From Dictyophora rubrovolvata (taxonomy: Eukaryota; Basidiomycota; Agaricomycetes; Phallales; Phallaceae): 64,000 nt of DNA. Under the pieces are notes generated by a model. The model was not told where the DNA came from and made no database searches. It worked only from the letters and a program-made list of their open reading frames with translations. The position numbers and the translations under genes are program-made. The stretch is taken from positions 1,426,001 through 1,490,000 of the forward strand of contig CP114123.1 in assembly GCA_029959195.1 (NCBI GenBank), given 5' to 3'. Each line of letters starts with the position of its first letter. Position 1 is the first letter of the stretch. Shown here in pieces: positions 12,693 to 24,339 of the stretch.

Positions 12693-13648
12693 TTTTTGGC
12701 TGTAGTTTTGAGACGGAAAAAAGGGAAGAGGCTAAGGTGGGCATAAACCGCATGTGCCGGGAACTGGTTATTTATGCATTATGCATATGGGCGGAGAGAG
12801 ACGAAGGACAGGTGCTTCTTATGAGAATGGCTGGGTTAGGAAGTCCCCTTGCCGTCAGAAGGAACGTCATCGGATGGATACTTTTGGTACGGTCAAACGT
12901 CATCGCTTGAGGGTATGTACCTGTTCAAATATGAAAATTAGAAAAATATGTAACTGAATGATATGTAATCTGCATTGACATACATACATATGTGCACTGG
13001 GGAATCCTGGAGAACCCTTTGAGCATTCAAAGTGTCTTCGCCGCCTATACATTCAATTCATTTCCAGTGACTGAGAAAAAGACGTCGTTTCCGATGATCA
13101 AGTTGATCGCTGCCCAAACATGCTGGGACATGGCAACGAGGTCGACATATCGTTCCGATCTTCAAGTACTACTAAGGTACACAGACATTCATCCCTGAGC
13201 CTCCGAAATTTATCATACTTATGTAATATGAGGGTCGTCATAATCGACTTGTGGAATGCGAACTTGCCAGACACTTCTATGATGTTTCATAGCGGATATG
13301 AATGAATCATCTGTCCCTTTCAACGAGACACATTAATGGCGTATGCTGGAGATGATGAGCAATGTATCAGGGCCAAATGTCCGTTCAAAGCCGCGCGAGT
13401 CGTGACATGACTCCGAGGTGATTTACAGCCTCTGAAGAAGGCTTAATAATCGCGGGGATGTAGGGGCTATTATCCCTAGACACGATCAGTCACGTGTCTC
13501 TAACGCGTTAAAAGAGCTTTATGTGACCTTGGAAATGCGCTAAAAATTTTGTATCCCCGATGCCGTTCTCACGGAGCAAATTCGTATACCGGCGCGTTCA
13601 TCGCAGCTCAGTCTTGTCACTAAACATTGATTATTATATCGAATCGAA
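12693..13648. other. Divergent intergenic region; duplicated promoter part
   Basis: No gene. The last 140 bp (about 13510-13648) recur before the second peptidase gene (about 16434-16573): shared AAATGCGCTAAAAATTTT and CTTGTCACT-AACA-TGA blocks. This shows the promoter was copied together with the gene. Confidence 0.65.
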
Positions 13649-16194
13649 ATGGCATTCACTCCACAGAACTTGTCCGCGGCCGTCACGCTGAGCCAGGTAG
13701 CTCTGTCTCCCGACGGCAGCAAAGTTGCATATCGTGTCACCGAACTCAGGACCGGTGAGCCCTTTAACGATCTCTTTCTTATCGCGCCTGCTAAGTGCTT
13801 TGTTTTCAAGGCGGCGAGTCGCAGAAGGCGTCGATCTGGTATGCCTCAGACTTGTTTGGCAAGGAGGATAAAGTACAATCGACTCAAGTTACATCAGGAC
13901 AATTCAACGACCGTCAGCTACAATGGCATCCGGATTCAAAGACAATCTATTTCCTGAGTGATAGAGTCAAGAACTCCGGGACGCAAATATACAAGCTATC
14001 TGTCACTGGTCCCGGCGAACCCAGTATATTGGATTCGTCTTTCAAAGAGAAGAAGCAAGGAGTAAGCCTTTCTCAATCGTAGTATAACATTGACATGTAA
14101 AGAAAACATTTTCTCTCAGATAGAGGGTTTTTTGATATCTCCGGACGGAAAGTATATCGCCTTCACCTCCGCTGTCGAGTTAAGCGCTGAGGACCAGAAG
14201 AAAGAAGAAGATAAAGATGATCCCCAGGTCTGGGGAGATACTAGATGTATGCGCACCTCTCTATATTTGGCTTCGTGCGTTGAACTAATCGTCTCATTCA
14301 AGCAAACGCACATTTGAGAATCTTCACAATCAGCACAAGCGAAACGAAAACTCTGGTTGATTCGGGTCATGTATTCCATTTTACTTGGAGCCCAGATTCA
14401 AAGGTATAATAACGAATATACGGTAACAAAAATTTCTTACTTAATTCCCAATTTTTGTTCAGAGTCTGGTATACTCCCTTGCAACTCGTTCAGCCGTCGA
14501 CGCCCAGTACGAACCCACCACTCTTGAAACAATTTCTATCCTTCCAGGTTCTACCCCCGTCGTTCATAAAACATTCAAAGTCTATCACCCGGATGGCATT
14601 ATTTGGCTGTCTTCCCATCCGGAAATTTATTCTCTCGGACCTTATAACCCGGACTTCGTGGTTGATGCCGTAGCTGTTCACCGTATCTCCATCTCGGGAT
14701 CTGCTGGCCAAAGCGAGATGACGAATTTTTATACAGGCGAAACGGAAGATGCTGAGGACTTCCTCAACATTGGAAATGGCGAAATAGCTGTCAAGGTTGC
14801 TAGTGGTCTTGGCAGCCGTATCGATATTCTTAACCGTGACGGCAAATCCTTTGTGTTCTATGACACAAAATGCATCGAATCGCTACCCTCCTTTGATCTC
14901 AAAGAAGTAGACAAAACATATGTCTTCGCTTGTATCAGGAACTCTGCACCACGCAAAGAAACACCTGCGATTTATGTCGGACGAGCGAAGAAAAATGAAA
15001 AGGCATGTTATTCGTCTCGTATGTATTGTACTTGCTAATTTACATTCTTCTTTTCGTCTCAGTTGGACCTGAAATGTATATCTTCACACTATCCTTGGGC
15101 GGCATCTCATAAAATTGGGGCAGTCGAGCGGTTTGATTGGACAGGCGAAGACAGGATCAAGTTAGAGGGTGTCGCATGGTTTCCCGAGAGTCTCGATTCC
15201 TCAAATGTCAAGACACCTCTCCCAACGGTCGTGATTATCCATGGAGGACCATATTAGTGAATTTTTCAAAAAATCTATCGCAATTTCGATAGGTTTCTAA
15301 TTTTTTTTCAGTCGTGATATACCCTCGCTGTCCACTTCGATATATTCATGGGCAAGTATGCTTTCCGAGAACGGGTTTTTGGTTCTCATGGCAAACTATC
15401 GTGGAAGTGAGTCTTTGCCATCTTTCATAATTGATTCCTCGATTTGATTATGGTATGTAGGTTCTGGACGAGGATCCAAATTCGCAAGAGCGGCGTATTA
15501 CAACATGGGGACGATTGAATGGTCAGACATCGATCGGATGGTAGATGAAGCTGTTAAACGTGGATTGGCTGATCAGAACAAGGTGGGCTTTATTTAGTGC
15601 CTTGTTTAATCCTCATCTCATTGTGCTGCTAAGCTCGGACTTGGGGGGTGGAGTCAAGGCGGTTTTCTTTCTGCATGGGGTGCAAGTCAGACGAAATCGA
15701 AATACAAATGCGCTGTGATGGGGGCCGGTGTGAGTGACTGGGGAACAATGTCCACTGAAAGTGATGCGTTCCAATTCGAAGTGCGTACAGTGAACATTTT
15801 TCTATATTGACCTCGAAATATATGCCCTCTACTAGGAGTCTCTAAGCGGAGCGTCTCCCTGGTTTGGCTCGAAAGCAAGGCTGGCCGGAGATCCAATCCG
15901 TTTCGCGAGTGACATTGAGACAGCATTTTTAATTCTCCACGGTCAGAAAGATGTTCGTGTTCCGGTTGGTCAAGCTATCGGATTCCACCGCGCTCTTCGA
16001 GCAGTGAGCAAGTATCCGAATCGACATGTTCTGGTGACGTATCCTCGTGAGCCACACGGGTATGGATCTCTTTTTTGCTGCCTCATTGTTGTCGCGTAAG
16101 TTTATGCTGAGCCACCAATAGATTTGTAGAGAAGAAGCATGGAGAAGACATGTTGAAACGAGTGCTTGATCATTATGAGAAATGGTTAAAATAG
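13649..16194 (+). CDS. S9 serine peptidase, copy 1 (DPP5/acylaminoacyl-peptidase-like)
   Basis: A predicted cytosolic peptidase that trims peptides: N-terminal beta-propeller plus alpha/beta-hydrolase domain, with no signal peptide. Eleven exons (13649-13754, 13811-14061, 14120-14246, 14303-14403, 14463-15002, 15063-15256, 15312-15406, 15461-15582, 15634-15780, 15836-16059, 16122-16194) join to 1980 nt, 659 aa. Visible: propeller motif LSPDGSKVAY, oxyanion loop IHGGPYY, YRGSSGRGS, nucleophile GGWSQGGF, acid loop HGQKDVRVPVGQA, catalytic His in PREPHGF. Intron 15003-15062 has a GC donor (AAG|GCATGT); the only nearby GT alternative shifts the frame. An extra intron, 15583-15633, just before the nucleophile exon is missing in copy 2. 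DPP5 or acylaminoacyl peptidase cannot be settled from the sequence. Confidence 0.86.
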
Positions 16195-16573
16195 ATGTGA
16201 AAAGTCAAGTCCTCGTAAATTGTGATGTATACACAAGTATGTATATGAGCAAGCGATTTCAAGCTTGGATTCGTTTACACTAAACTTCGCCTAGCTACTG
16301 ATACATGCATGGAGACTACGGCCGAAAAGTTAAATTTAGACATGGGTATTCTCAGGCATTTACGGAACAAAAATCAGTTTTCAACGAGTTGAACCTGGCG
16401 CGTTACCTGTTAGGGCCGTGGTAACTGTCGCGTGAAAAGAGCTTGGATGACCTTAAAATGCGCTAAAAAATTTTTTATTTTGGATCAGCATTGTGTTTCT
16501 CCTTATCGTGGGGCGAATTCATGTACCGGCACAGTTCAATCTTGTCACTGAACACTGACTATATCGAATCAAA
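16195..16573. other. Spacer between the two peptidase genes
   Basis: 3' flank of copy 1 followed by the copied promoter of copy 2. AAATGCGCTAAAAAATTTT near 16458 matches the copy 1 promoter near 13532. No other feature seen. Confidence 0.6.
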
Positions 16574-19070
16574 ATGGCATTCACTCCACAGAACTTGTCC
16601 GCGGCCGTCGAGTTGAGCCGGGTACTTTTGTCTCCTGACGGCAGTAAAGTTGCATACCATGTGACACAACTAAAGACAAGTGAGCCTGCGATCGCTTTCT
16701 TATCGCGCTTGTTAAGCGCTTGTGTTTTCAAGGCGGCGAGTCGGAGAAGGAGTCGTTTTGGTATGCCTCAGACTTGTTTGGCAAGGAGGATAAAGTGCAA
16801 TCGACTCAAATTACATCTGGTGAATATAACGACCATCATCTAGCATGGCATCCGGATTCGAAGACAATCTATTTCCTAAGCGATAGAGTTAAGAGCTCTG
16901 GGACGCAAATATACAAGCTATCTGTCACTGGTCCCGGCGAACCTAGTATATTGGATTCGTCTTTCAAAGAGAAGAAGCAAGGAGTAAGCCTTTCTCAAAC
17001 ACGGTATAACGTAGACGTCTAAAGAAACATTCTCTTTAAAGTACAAGATTTGAGGATATCTCCGGACGGAAAGTATATCGCCTTCATCTCCGCCGCCGAG
17101 TTGAGCACAGAGGACCAGAAGAAAGAAGAAGATAAGGATGATCCCCAGGTCTGGGGAGATACTCGATGTATGCGCACCTCTCTTTCTTTGGCTTCCTGCG
17201 TTGAACTAATTGTCTCACTCAAGCCAACGCACATTTGAGGATCTTCACAATCAGCACAAGCGAAACGAAAACTTTGGTTGATTGGGGTCATATATTCCGT
17301 TTTGCTTGGAGCCCGGACTCGAAGGTATAATAACGTACATACAGTAATAGGACCTTTTCTTACTTGATTCCCTCAGAGTCTGGTATACACCCTTGCAACT
17401 CGTGCAGCCTTCGACGCCAAGTATGAACCTACCACTCTTGAAACAATTTCTATCCTTCCAGGCTCCACCCCGGTCGTTCATAAAACATTCAAATTCTATT
17501 CCCCGGATGATATTGTTTGGCCGTCTTCCCATCCGGAAATTTATTCTCTCGGACCCTATAACCCGGACTTCATGGTTGATGCCGCAGGTGTTCACCGTAT
17601 CACCATCTCGGGACCTGCTGGCCAAAGCGAGATGACGAATTTTTATGCAGGCGAAACGGAAGATGCTAATGAATTCCATAACATTGGAAATGGCGAAATA
17701 GCTGTCAAAATTGCCAGTGGTCTTGACACTCGTATTGATATTCTCGGTCGTGACGGCAAATCCTTTGTGCTCTATGACACAAAGGGCATCGAATCACTAT
17801 ACTGCTTTGATGTCAAAGAAGTAGACAACACGTATGTCTTTGCTTGTATTAGGCATTCTGCACCGCGTAAAGAAACACCTGAAATTTATGTCGGACGAGC
17901 GAAGAAAAATGAAAAGGTATGCTATTTCGCATCATGTATATCGTACTTGCTAATTTACAATCCTCTTTTCATCTCAGTTGGACCTGAAATGTATATCTTC
18001 ACACTATCCTTGGGCGGCATCTCATAAACTCGGGGCAGTCGAGCGGTTTGACTGGACAGGCGAAGACGGAACCAAGTTAGAAGGCGTCGCATGGTTCCCC
18101 GAGGGACTTGATTCCTCGAATGTTAAGACACCTCTCCCAACGGTCGTAGTTATCCATGGAGGACCATATTAGTGAAACAATCCAAATTTTCATCACATTC
18201 TTAATAGATTTCTAATTTTTTCTTTTCAGTCGTGATGTACCCTCGCTGTCCCCTTCGATATATTCATGGGCAAGTATGCTTTCCGAGAACGGGTTTTTGG
18301 TTATCCACCCAAATTATCGTGGAAGTGAGTCTTTAGTCTTTTTTTATGAATTAATCCTTCGATATGATTATGGTATGTAGGTTCTGGACGAGGATCCAAA
18401 TTCGCCAGAGCGGCGTATTACAGCATGGGGACAATTGAATGGTCAGACATAGATCGGATGGTAGATGAAGCTGTTAAGCGCGGTCTGGCAGATCAGAACA
18501 AGCTCGGGCTCGGAGGGTGGAGTCTAGGTGGTTTTCTTTCTGCATGGGGTGCAAGTCAGACGAAATCGAAATACAAATGCGCTGTGATGGCGGCCGGCAT
18601 AAGTGACTGGGGAGCGATGGCCACCGAAAGTGATGCATCCCATTATATAGTGAGTACACTAAGTACTTTGAATCTGAATCATATTGATCTCAAAACATAT
18701 GCTCTCAACTAGGAAAATACAAGCGGAGCGTCTCCCTGGTTTGGTTCTAAAGCAAGGCTGTCAGGAGATCCAATCCGTTTTGCGAAGGACATTGAGACGG
18801 CGTTTTTAATTCTTCATGGTCAGTCAGATGTTCGCGTTCCGGTTGGTCAAGCCATCGGCTTCCACCGCGCTCTTCGAGCAGTGAGCAAGTTTCCGAACCG
18901 ACATGTTCTGGTGACGTATCCTCGTGAGCCACACAGGTATGCCTCTTTTTTTGCTTCCTCGTCGTCGTCGTGCAAGTTTATGCTGAATCATCCATAGACT
19001 TACGGAGAAGAAGCACGGGGAAGACTTGTTGAAACGAGTGCTTGATCATTATGAGAAATGGTTAAAATAG
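16574..19070 (+). CDS. S9 serine peptidase, copy 2 (diverging paralogue)
   Basis: Tandem paralogue of the gene at 13649. Exons: 16574-16679, 16733-17003, 17055-17167, 17224-17324, 17377-17916, 17978-18171, 18230-18324, 18381-18649, 18713-18936, 18998-19070, giving 1986 nt, 661 aa. Retained: IHGGPYY, nucleophile GGWSLGGF, HGQSDVRVPVGQA and the catalytic His. Odd points: the acceptor that opens exon 3 in copy 1 (CTCAG) reads TTAAA here, so the matching splice would shift the frame. The model above uses another donor (17004) and acceptor (17054) that restore it. The Gly after the catalytic His is Arg (PREPHRL). The intron before the nucleophile is absent. It may be an active but altered enzyme or an early pseudogene. 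Confidence 0.75.
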
Positions 19071-19397
19071 ACGTGAAAAGTTGAGTCCTTGTAAATTGTG
19101 ATGTATACTTGTGTATGTGAGCAAGCCTGTATGGTAGATTCAATTGATAAAGCATTAGCCATCGCGATCCATAATATTTGTTCAACAGTTGTTTTTGAGT
19201 GGAGTAACCCTTAAGGAATACCTTTTTTTCGAGTATTCTATTCAAAAAAAATAGGCGGTCCGAGTCGCCGACGGACCGGTGCTACTACATCTGCCTCTGA
19301 ACTTCTGACCTTTTCCCAAATGCCCACTGACACATGACTAGTGACTTGGTATCGTATATAGACATAACAAGATTCTAAAACACATGGAAGTATCCCC
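19071..19397. other. Spacer upstream of CE16 gene
   Basis: Holds the 3' flank of peptidase copy 2, then the promoter of the esterase gene with the paired CGG-N-CCG palindromes listed separately. No gene. Confidence 0.5.
19256..19278. promoter_or_regulatory. Two CGG-N-CCG palindromes, also a 7 bp hairpin
   Basis: CGGTCCG (19256-19262) and CGGACCG (19272-19278) are each CGG-N1-CCG palindromes and are reverse complements of each other, 9 nt apart, about 120 bp before the esterase start codon. CGG triplets in inverted pairs are the usual target of fungal Zn(II)2Cys6 activators; the paired sites could also form a hairpin. Function is inferred. Confidence 0.35.
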
Positions 19398-20882
19398 ATG
19401 TTTATGTTATTAGGCTTTGTTACTCTTGTTTCAATTTGGACATCGACCGTCGCGTTGGGTACCGGTCGTCCAAAGTTCGACTGGGATCGGATACATTACG
19501 TTTACGCGTTCGGTGACTCTTATACGTTTGTCCAAGGTAAAGATATAAAGTCCAGGATATGTTCAAGAGTTAATTATTACACAGGTTCACTCGGGCATCC
19601 AAACTTTAGGTGCGCGTCTTCCGTAAACTCCAATACATTTGAACGTTGAACGTTGAACTATCTGGTGCAGCTTCATAGGCGATGGCTTTAATCTGTATTT
19701 TACTGCATCAGAATTGAAAACAGATGTCATCCTCCCTAAAAACGTATGCATGTGTATCATACCCAACATGTAACTACTGACATATTGATATTTATGAATC
19801 AAGACCAGCTCTGACGGCTCTAACTGGGTGAGTTGTTTCTTTCTTTCTTTCTTTAGATAATTAGGAACAGTATAAATATTGACACGTATATAGATTGAAT
19901 TTCTGACTGAATGTTTTTCAGGCCATCCTTCTGAGTGTTCTTCGCATCAGTTGTGGGATTTTGCTTTCGCTGGTGCCGATATTACAGGGGATTTACTTCC
20001 ATTGCATCAAAATTTTACTGTACCACTAGTTGACCAAGTCAAGCAATGGGCTACCTATGGCGCGGATGTCATACCACACCCGGAAGATGAATCCCTAGTT
20101 ATTTGGTGGATTGGGATCAATGACACCGGGGACACGGTAAAAAACACGTCGGTATGTGGACACTGTAATCTCATTTTTTCGGTATTTTAGTATTTTGGAT
20201 CAGATTTCCAACTTTACTGCATTCTGGAGGCAGGAAATGGAAGCGTATTTTGAGGCTGTAGTGAGTTTAGGACTTGTTACCTCAATTTACGGCATTCTCA
20301 TCCTAAATGCCTCATCCAGGATATCGTATACTCGGAGGGTCTTCGAAATTTCCTGTTCATCAACGTGCCTCCCGAAGAACGTTCCCCGGCTTGGGTTAAT
20401 GATCCTGTCGACGGACCGGTAATAAAAGAGAACATCATACTTTTCAATGCCGTCTTGCAAGAGTTTGTTGATTCGTTTGAGACAAGGCATCCGGAGACAA
20501 ATGTTTTCACTTTCGATGCGCATACTTGGTTCAATGATATATTGGATAACGGTTCCTCATACGGATTTAATAATATTACTGGGTTCGTCCCTCGCCCTGC
20601 TGCTTCCCTAAAAATTCATGTAATAGAGGTAATAGATTTTGTACGTGCCCGACGTCCGAGGCCTCTTCGTTCTTTTGGTTCAGTGAGTTCTTTATCGTGG
20701 GTCTTTTTAAAGTTTGCCCTCATTTCTGACGTGCGAGTCTCTAGATACCGGACAGTAAGTGGAATTATTTCAAAAAGCAGAGAAAGGGCGGATGTGCTCT
20801 GATGATCCATATTAGTCCTACAGAACATGTGCATCGTTTGCTGGCGAAATCATTAAAAGCGCAATTGCAATCCGAAGAGTAA
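19398..20882 (+). CDS. Secreted SGNH/GDSL esterase, CE16 acetylesterase-like
   Basis: A secreted esterase of the type that removes acetyl groups from plant polysaccharide fragments. The signal peptide starts MFMLLGFVTLVSIWTS. Block I with the catalytic Ser is YAFGDSYTF, close to the N-terminus. Later blocks are WDFAFAGADIT, IWWIGINDTGD, the FFWF segment, and NTGHPTEHVH, which carries the catalytic Asp/His. The gene is cut by many short introns: exons begin at 19398, then IEFLTECFSG at 19894, ISNFTAFWRQ near 20202, DIVYSEGLRNF near 20322, and FCTCPTSEASS near 20640. The end is LLAKSLKAQLQSEE. Each block was joined by a plausible GT-AG splice in frame. The family call is strong; the substrate is inferred from CE16. 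Confidence 0.84.
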
Positions 20883-21434
20883 TTTAATCTTTCTTTTTTT
20901 CATAACATGTCACCACGGCAGTGATGTTTCATAAACGTGCCTAGAAAGGGAGTGATAAAAGGACGGGGTGTGTGAAATGGAGGGATAGAAGAGTTTCTCC
21001 TTAATCCCAAACAATATGTCGTCCCAGAACTCTCGAGTGAGACCAAATCAACCCGGTGACTGGGCAGGTAACGGTACTTGGTTCCGAGTCAACCAAGATG
21101 TTGGCTATGCCATGTACCGAAGTATTTCCCCCCATATCCAACCCAAATGGGATGAATGAAATTATATTTTGCAAGCAACCCGAATATAGACGGAATGATG
21201 AGGAAGTACATGTATACCGGTGTGGAACAATTGGAGTTTCAACGAAAGCGCCGAAAGCTCTGAGTCATACCAAGCCTATTATGTCATCGCCTCGGCGAGA
21301 TTGGGGTAGGTATCGGACTGAGACGGAAAGGAGTGTTGCTTGAGCAGAGGCGCCGCCGTATGGCTTAAAAGAAGGGAAGTGGGCAAGTGAGATGGGGTCA
21401 GCAACATACCAATACCACAACTACATCGATACTA
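20883..21434. other. Spacer before alternative oxidase
   Basis: No convincing gene. A 47-codon frame at 21016 (MSSQNSRVRPNQPGDW...) has no recognisable family and is probably chance. Otherwise this is likely the AOX promoter. Confidence 0.5.
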
Positions 21435-23175
21435 ATGGCTTCGAGACTACTAATCACCGCTCCTAAAACACTATCTTCTCGTCTAGTTCTATATTCTTCG
21501 CCGTGGCGTGCAGGCCCTTGCTACCAACGGTCTGTCTCAACCACCATCGTGAGACGTGACGAGCCCAAAATTAAACGACCTGAAGACCAGGTTTCGAAAG
21601 GCGCTGAAGGAGCCCATCTACGTACGTTTGCTTATCTTGCATATGATCGCCGTTCAATTCTTAAATCGCTTGCACACAGACGATGCTTCTACTGTCGCTG
21701 CTCAAAGTTCCCGTCGCACACATGTTGCTGGACATTCGGACAACGTTGTACCTTCTCACGTGCATGGCAGTAGGGTGCTGTTTCATCCCGTGTATGTCAT
21801 ATAACATTTTCTCAGGACCATCCTTTTTGACGCGAATAAACTAGGTACACCGAAGAGGAGCTAAAGTCTGTCGTTGTTCTTCACCGGGATGCCAAGTCAA
21901 TCTCGGATAAAGTCGCCTTACTTCTAACCAGGCTATTGAGGTACGTGAGCGGCTTAAGTACATATTACAACCTGTTAACCAATTAGCTGATGTCGAATCT
22001 GTGTTAGGATGGGATTCGATTTTGTATCTGGGTACAAACACAAACCTTTACCCGAAAACGCGACAACTATGAGCACCGAAGAGCTCAGGAAAGGTGGCTA
22101 CCTCATGAATGAGAGGCAGTGGTTGAATCGGATTTTGTTCCTTGAGACCGTCGCCGGTGTACCAGGAATGGTAAGCGCTTTTTGCAGTTCAATCCTCGTC
22201 GTTTACTTAACGATCGATGTATTTTCGAATTAGGTAGGTGCCATGGTCAGGCATTTAATGTCGCTGCGTCTTATGGTAATTTCTTTTAATTTGTTCCTGG
22301 TGTTAGCGACTTTCGCAACTGAACCGTTCTATTCAGAAACGTGACCTTGGTTGGATTCGTACCTTATTAGAAGAGGCTGAAAACGAACGTCTGCATTTGA
22401 TGACATTCATGACTCTTCGAAAACCCTCGATATGGTTCCGTGCGATGGTGTTAGGCGCACAAGGGGTGTTCTTCAACACATTCTTCTTGTCCTATTTATT
22501 ATCGCCGAGGTTAGATCTGTCTCTTCATATCTTTCAAACCAATCTGACTGATAGTTCTCACAGAGCTTGCCATCGTTTCGTTGGATTCTTGGAGGAAGAG
22601 GCTGTTATCACATAGTATGTTGTCTTCAATTCTATTTTTTTTTCGGAGCTTACTCATTTTGTTTTAAGCACACGTGTTATACAAGAAATTGAGCAGGGTC
22701 GATTACCTGAATGGTAAACTTCTTTTTGCCAGCCAGGATAGCGGTAATCAATCGTTTTATAGGTCAAATCTAGATGCTCCAGCGATTGCTAAAGATTACT
22801 GGAGACTGCGACCGGACGCGAAACTGCTCGACGTTATGTACGCTGTCCGCTCAGACGAATCTACGCATCGGTATGGTTTTTCTTTTCTCTTTCAAAGAGC
22901 GAGAAACGTCTGATCATTGGCTGACTAATATGTTAACAGATTCGTCAATCACACTCTCGCTGATTTGGATGTCAAAAAAGACCCTAATCCCTTTGCCATT
23001 CGGGAGCCCGACATGTTTGTCAAGGGTGTGAAACCTGGGTGAGTAATAATACCTCATTCTGTTTTCCTTTTTACTTATCATGGATGTGACTGTTAGATTC
23101 ACACGGGACGAAAGCAGAGATTACGCCCGAGAGTCATTTGACTTCATCAATGCTGGTCCGAAAAGTAGTACTTAA
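21435..23175 (+). CDS. AOX1: Mitochondrial alternative oxidase
   Basis: A di-iron ubiquinol oxidase of the mitochondrial inner membrane. It passes electrons from ubiquinol to oxygen, bypassing complexes III and IV. Eleven exons (21435-21621, 21680-21791, 21845-21940, 22008-22170, 22234-22275, 22337-22509, 22564-22614, 22669-22713, 22763-22870, 22940-23038, 23097-23175) join to 1155 nt, 384 aa. The N-terminus is Ser/Arg-rich and fits a mitochondrial targeting peptide. Iron ligands lie in [36 protein letters not shown] and [12 protein letters not shown]. The conserved opening [12 protein letters not shown] and GFDFVSGY are present. Fungal AOX genes are often induced by respiratory block, but I see no specific element. 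Confidence 0.96.
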
Positions 23176-23616
23176 CTAGGTTTGAAATTTTAATGAAATA
23201 ACGATAATGGTTTGCTTTGTTTATAATTACTTTCCGATCCCGTCTCAATTATGTATACATATATTTAGTTATAATAATATTCAACCCAATAATCTGCGTT
23301 TTTGATTTTCTTTGGGATAAGCCCTGATAAGCCCCACGGACACAGTTCCACAAACATACATGATATAGCGATATAGGTACGGTTACATGCAATGTACATG
23401 AAACTATTAGAAAGGCACAGACTAAGGAGGGTACGGCTAGTTGGGAACTTGCACAAACAAGAAATCAAAACGGCTACACACACACGCTGGGACAAAGTTG
23501 ATAGTACACTTAAGGGGCAAATTATAGGCATGCCGGTGAGCTGTCTACTACTCACTGCTCAATTTTGATTGTCTCAAGCGTTTAGGTTTGTTCATAATAC
23601 GATTTATGACCGAGGC
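23176..23616. other. Convergent spacer
   Basis: 3' flanks of the oxidase gene (plus) and the Lys-rich protein gene (minus). No gene or structured repeat seen. Confidence 0.5.
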
Positions 23617-24339
23617 TTACCTTAGTGGAGCTGTCGCTGGAGATTCCGCGGCAGCCTCTTCCTCTGGATCTTCGGCTATAGTTGTTTGCTTATCGCTGGC
23701 TGCATTTTCTTTCTCCCCCTGCTTTGCCTAAAGTAAAGGTCGACGAAAAATGCAACAATGCTTATGGATATATTTGGGATATTTACCTTGGATGCTGGTT
23801 TCTTGGATACCCCCCTCGATGATGGTGGCTTGACAGAAACTTTAGAAGCGGGTTTGTTGGAAGCCTTGGAAGATGGTTTGTTAGAGACACTTGATTTGGA
23901 AACTGGTTTAGCCGCCGATGGAGGTTTCTGGGCAGGTTTCGCCTATCGAGAGATGCGGTGTGAGCAGTGGCATAAAAACACTATGACGGTGATAAGATGA
24001 TAATACCCTCTTGCTGGCGGGTTTCTCCGCTAGAGCATCCTCTTTCTTTTCCGTCGCATTAGTTTCTTCTACCTCTTGGTCTTTGTCTTTTTTATCTTGC
24101 TTAGTTTCATCTTCGGCAGTGTCATCCTCTTTGACAACTTCGTCAGCCTTGCGCTTCTGGCCTCTCGCACCGTCTCCTTTCTTTGCACGTGGTTTCGAAA
24201 CGGAAGCCGGTGCTTTGGGTTGCACTTTTATGCGAGATGACCGACGCGGCTCTGTTGCATTCGTCGTACCGCTGTTTTCAGTGTCTGCAGCTGCAGGGGT
24301 ATCCGCCGAAGCGGCAGCTGCTACTGCTTTGCGAGGCAT
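23617..24339 (-). CDS. Lys/Ala/Ser-rich histone H1-like nuclear protein
   Basis: A low-complexity basic protein. Three exons (24339-24007, 23942-23787, 23727-23617) join to 600 nt, 199 aa. The first third has PRRSSRIKVQPKAP and ARGQKRKADEVV, resembling nuclear localisation or AT-hook-like patches, followed by an acidic Asp/Glu/Lys stretch. The second exon is built of imperfect KPASK/KPSSK repeats like the tail of linker histones. The end is acidic (AEDPEEEAAAESPATAPLR). I see no globular winged-helix H1 domain, so this is not a canonical H1. It may be a chromatin or nucleolar architectural protein. Function unknown. Confidence 0.6.

Larger units (their letters stand above)
13511..19130 (+). 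repeat. Tandem duplication of an S9 peptidase gene, about 2.9 kb unit
   Basis: Two head-to-tail units, about 13511-16260 and 16434-19130, align from promoter through 3' flank (the ends share GAGCAAGC after the stop codons). Exon lengths 1, 4, 5, 6, 7 and the last two are identical in both copies (for example 540 and 194 nt). Coding similarity is high and even introns are recognisable, so the duplication is fairly recent. Borders are estimated by eye. Confidence 0.85.

Noticed and set aside
13649-19070. Tandem peptidase pair as a biosynthetic or defence cluster
   Set aside because: The flanking genes (fasciclin protein, CE16 esterase) are unrelated and the pair is a simple local duplication.
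21016-21159. 47-codon frame before the alternative oxidase
   Set aside because: Too short, no known family, no signal or membrane segment, and in a promoter region.
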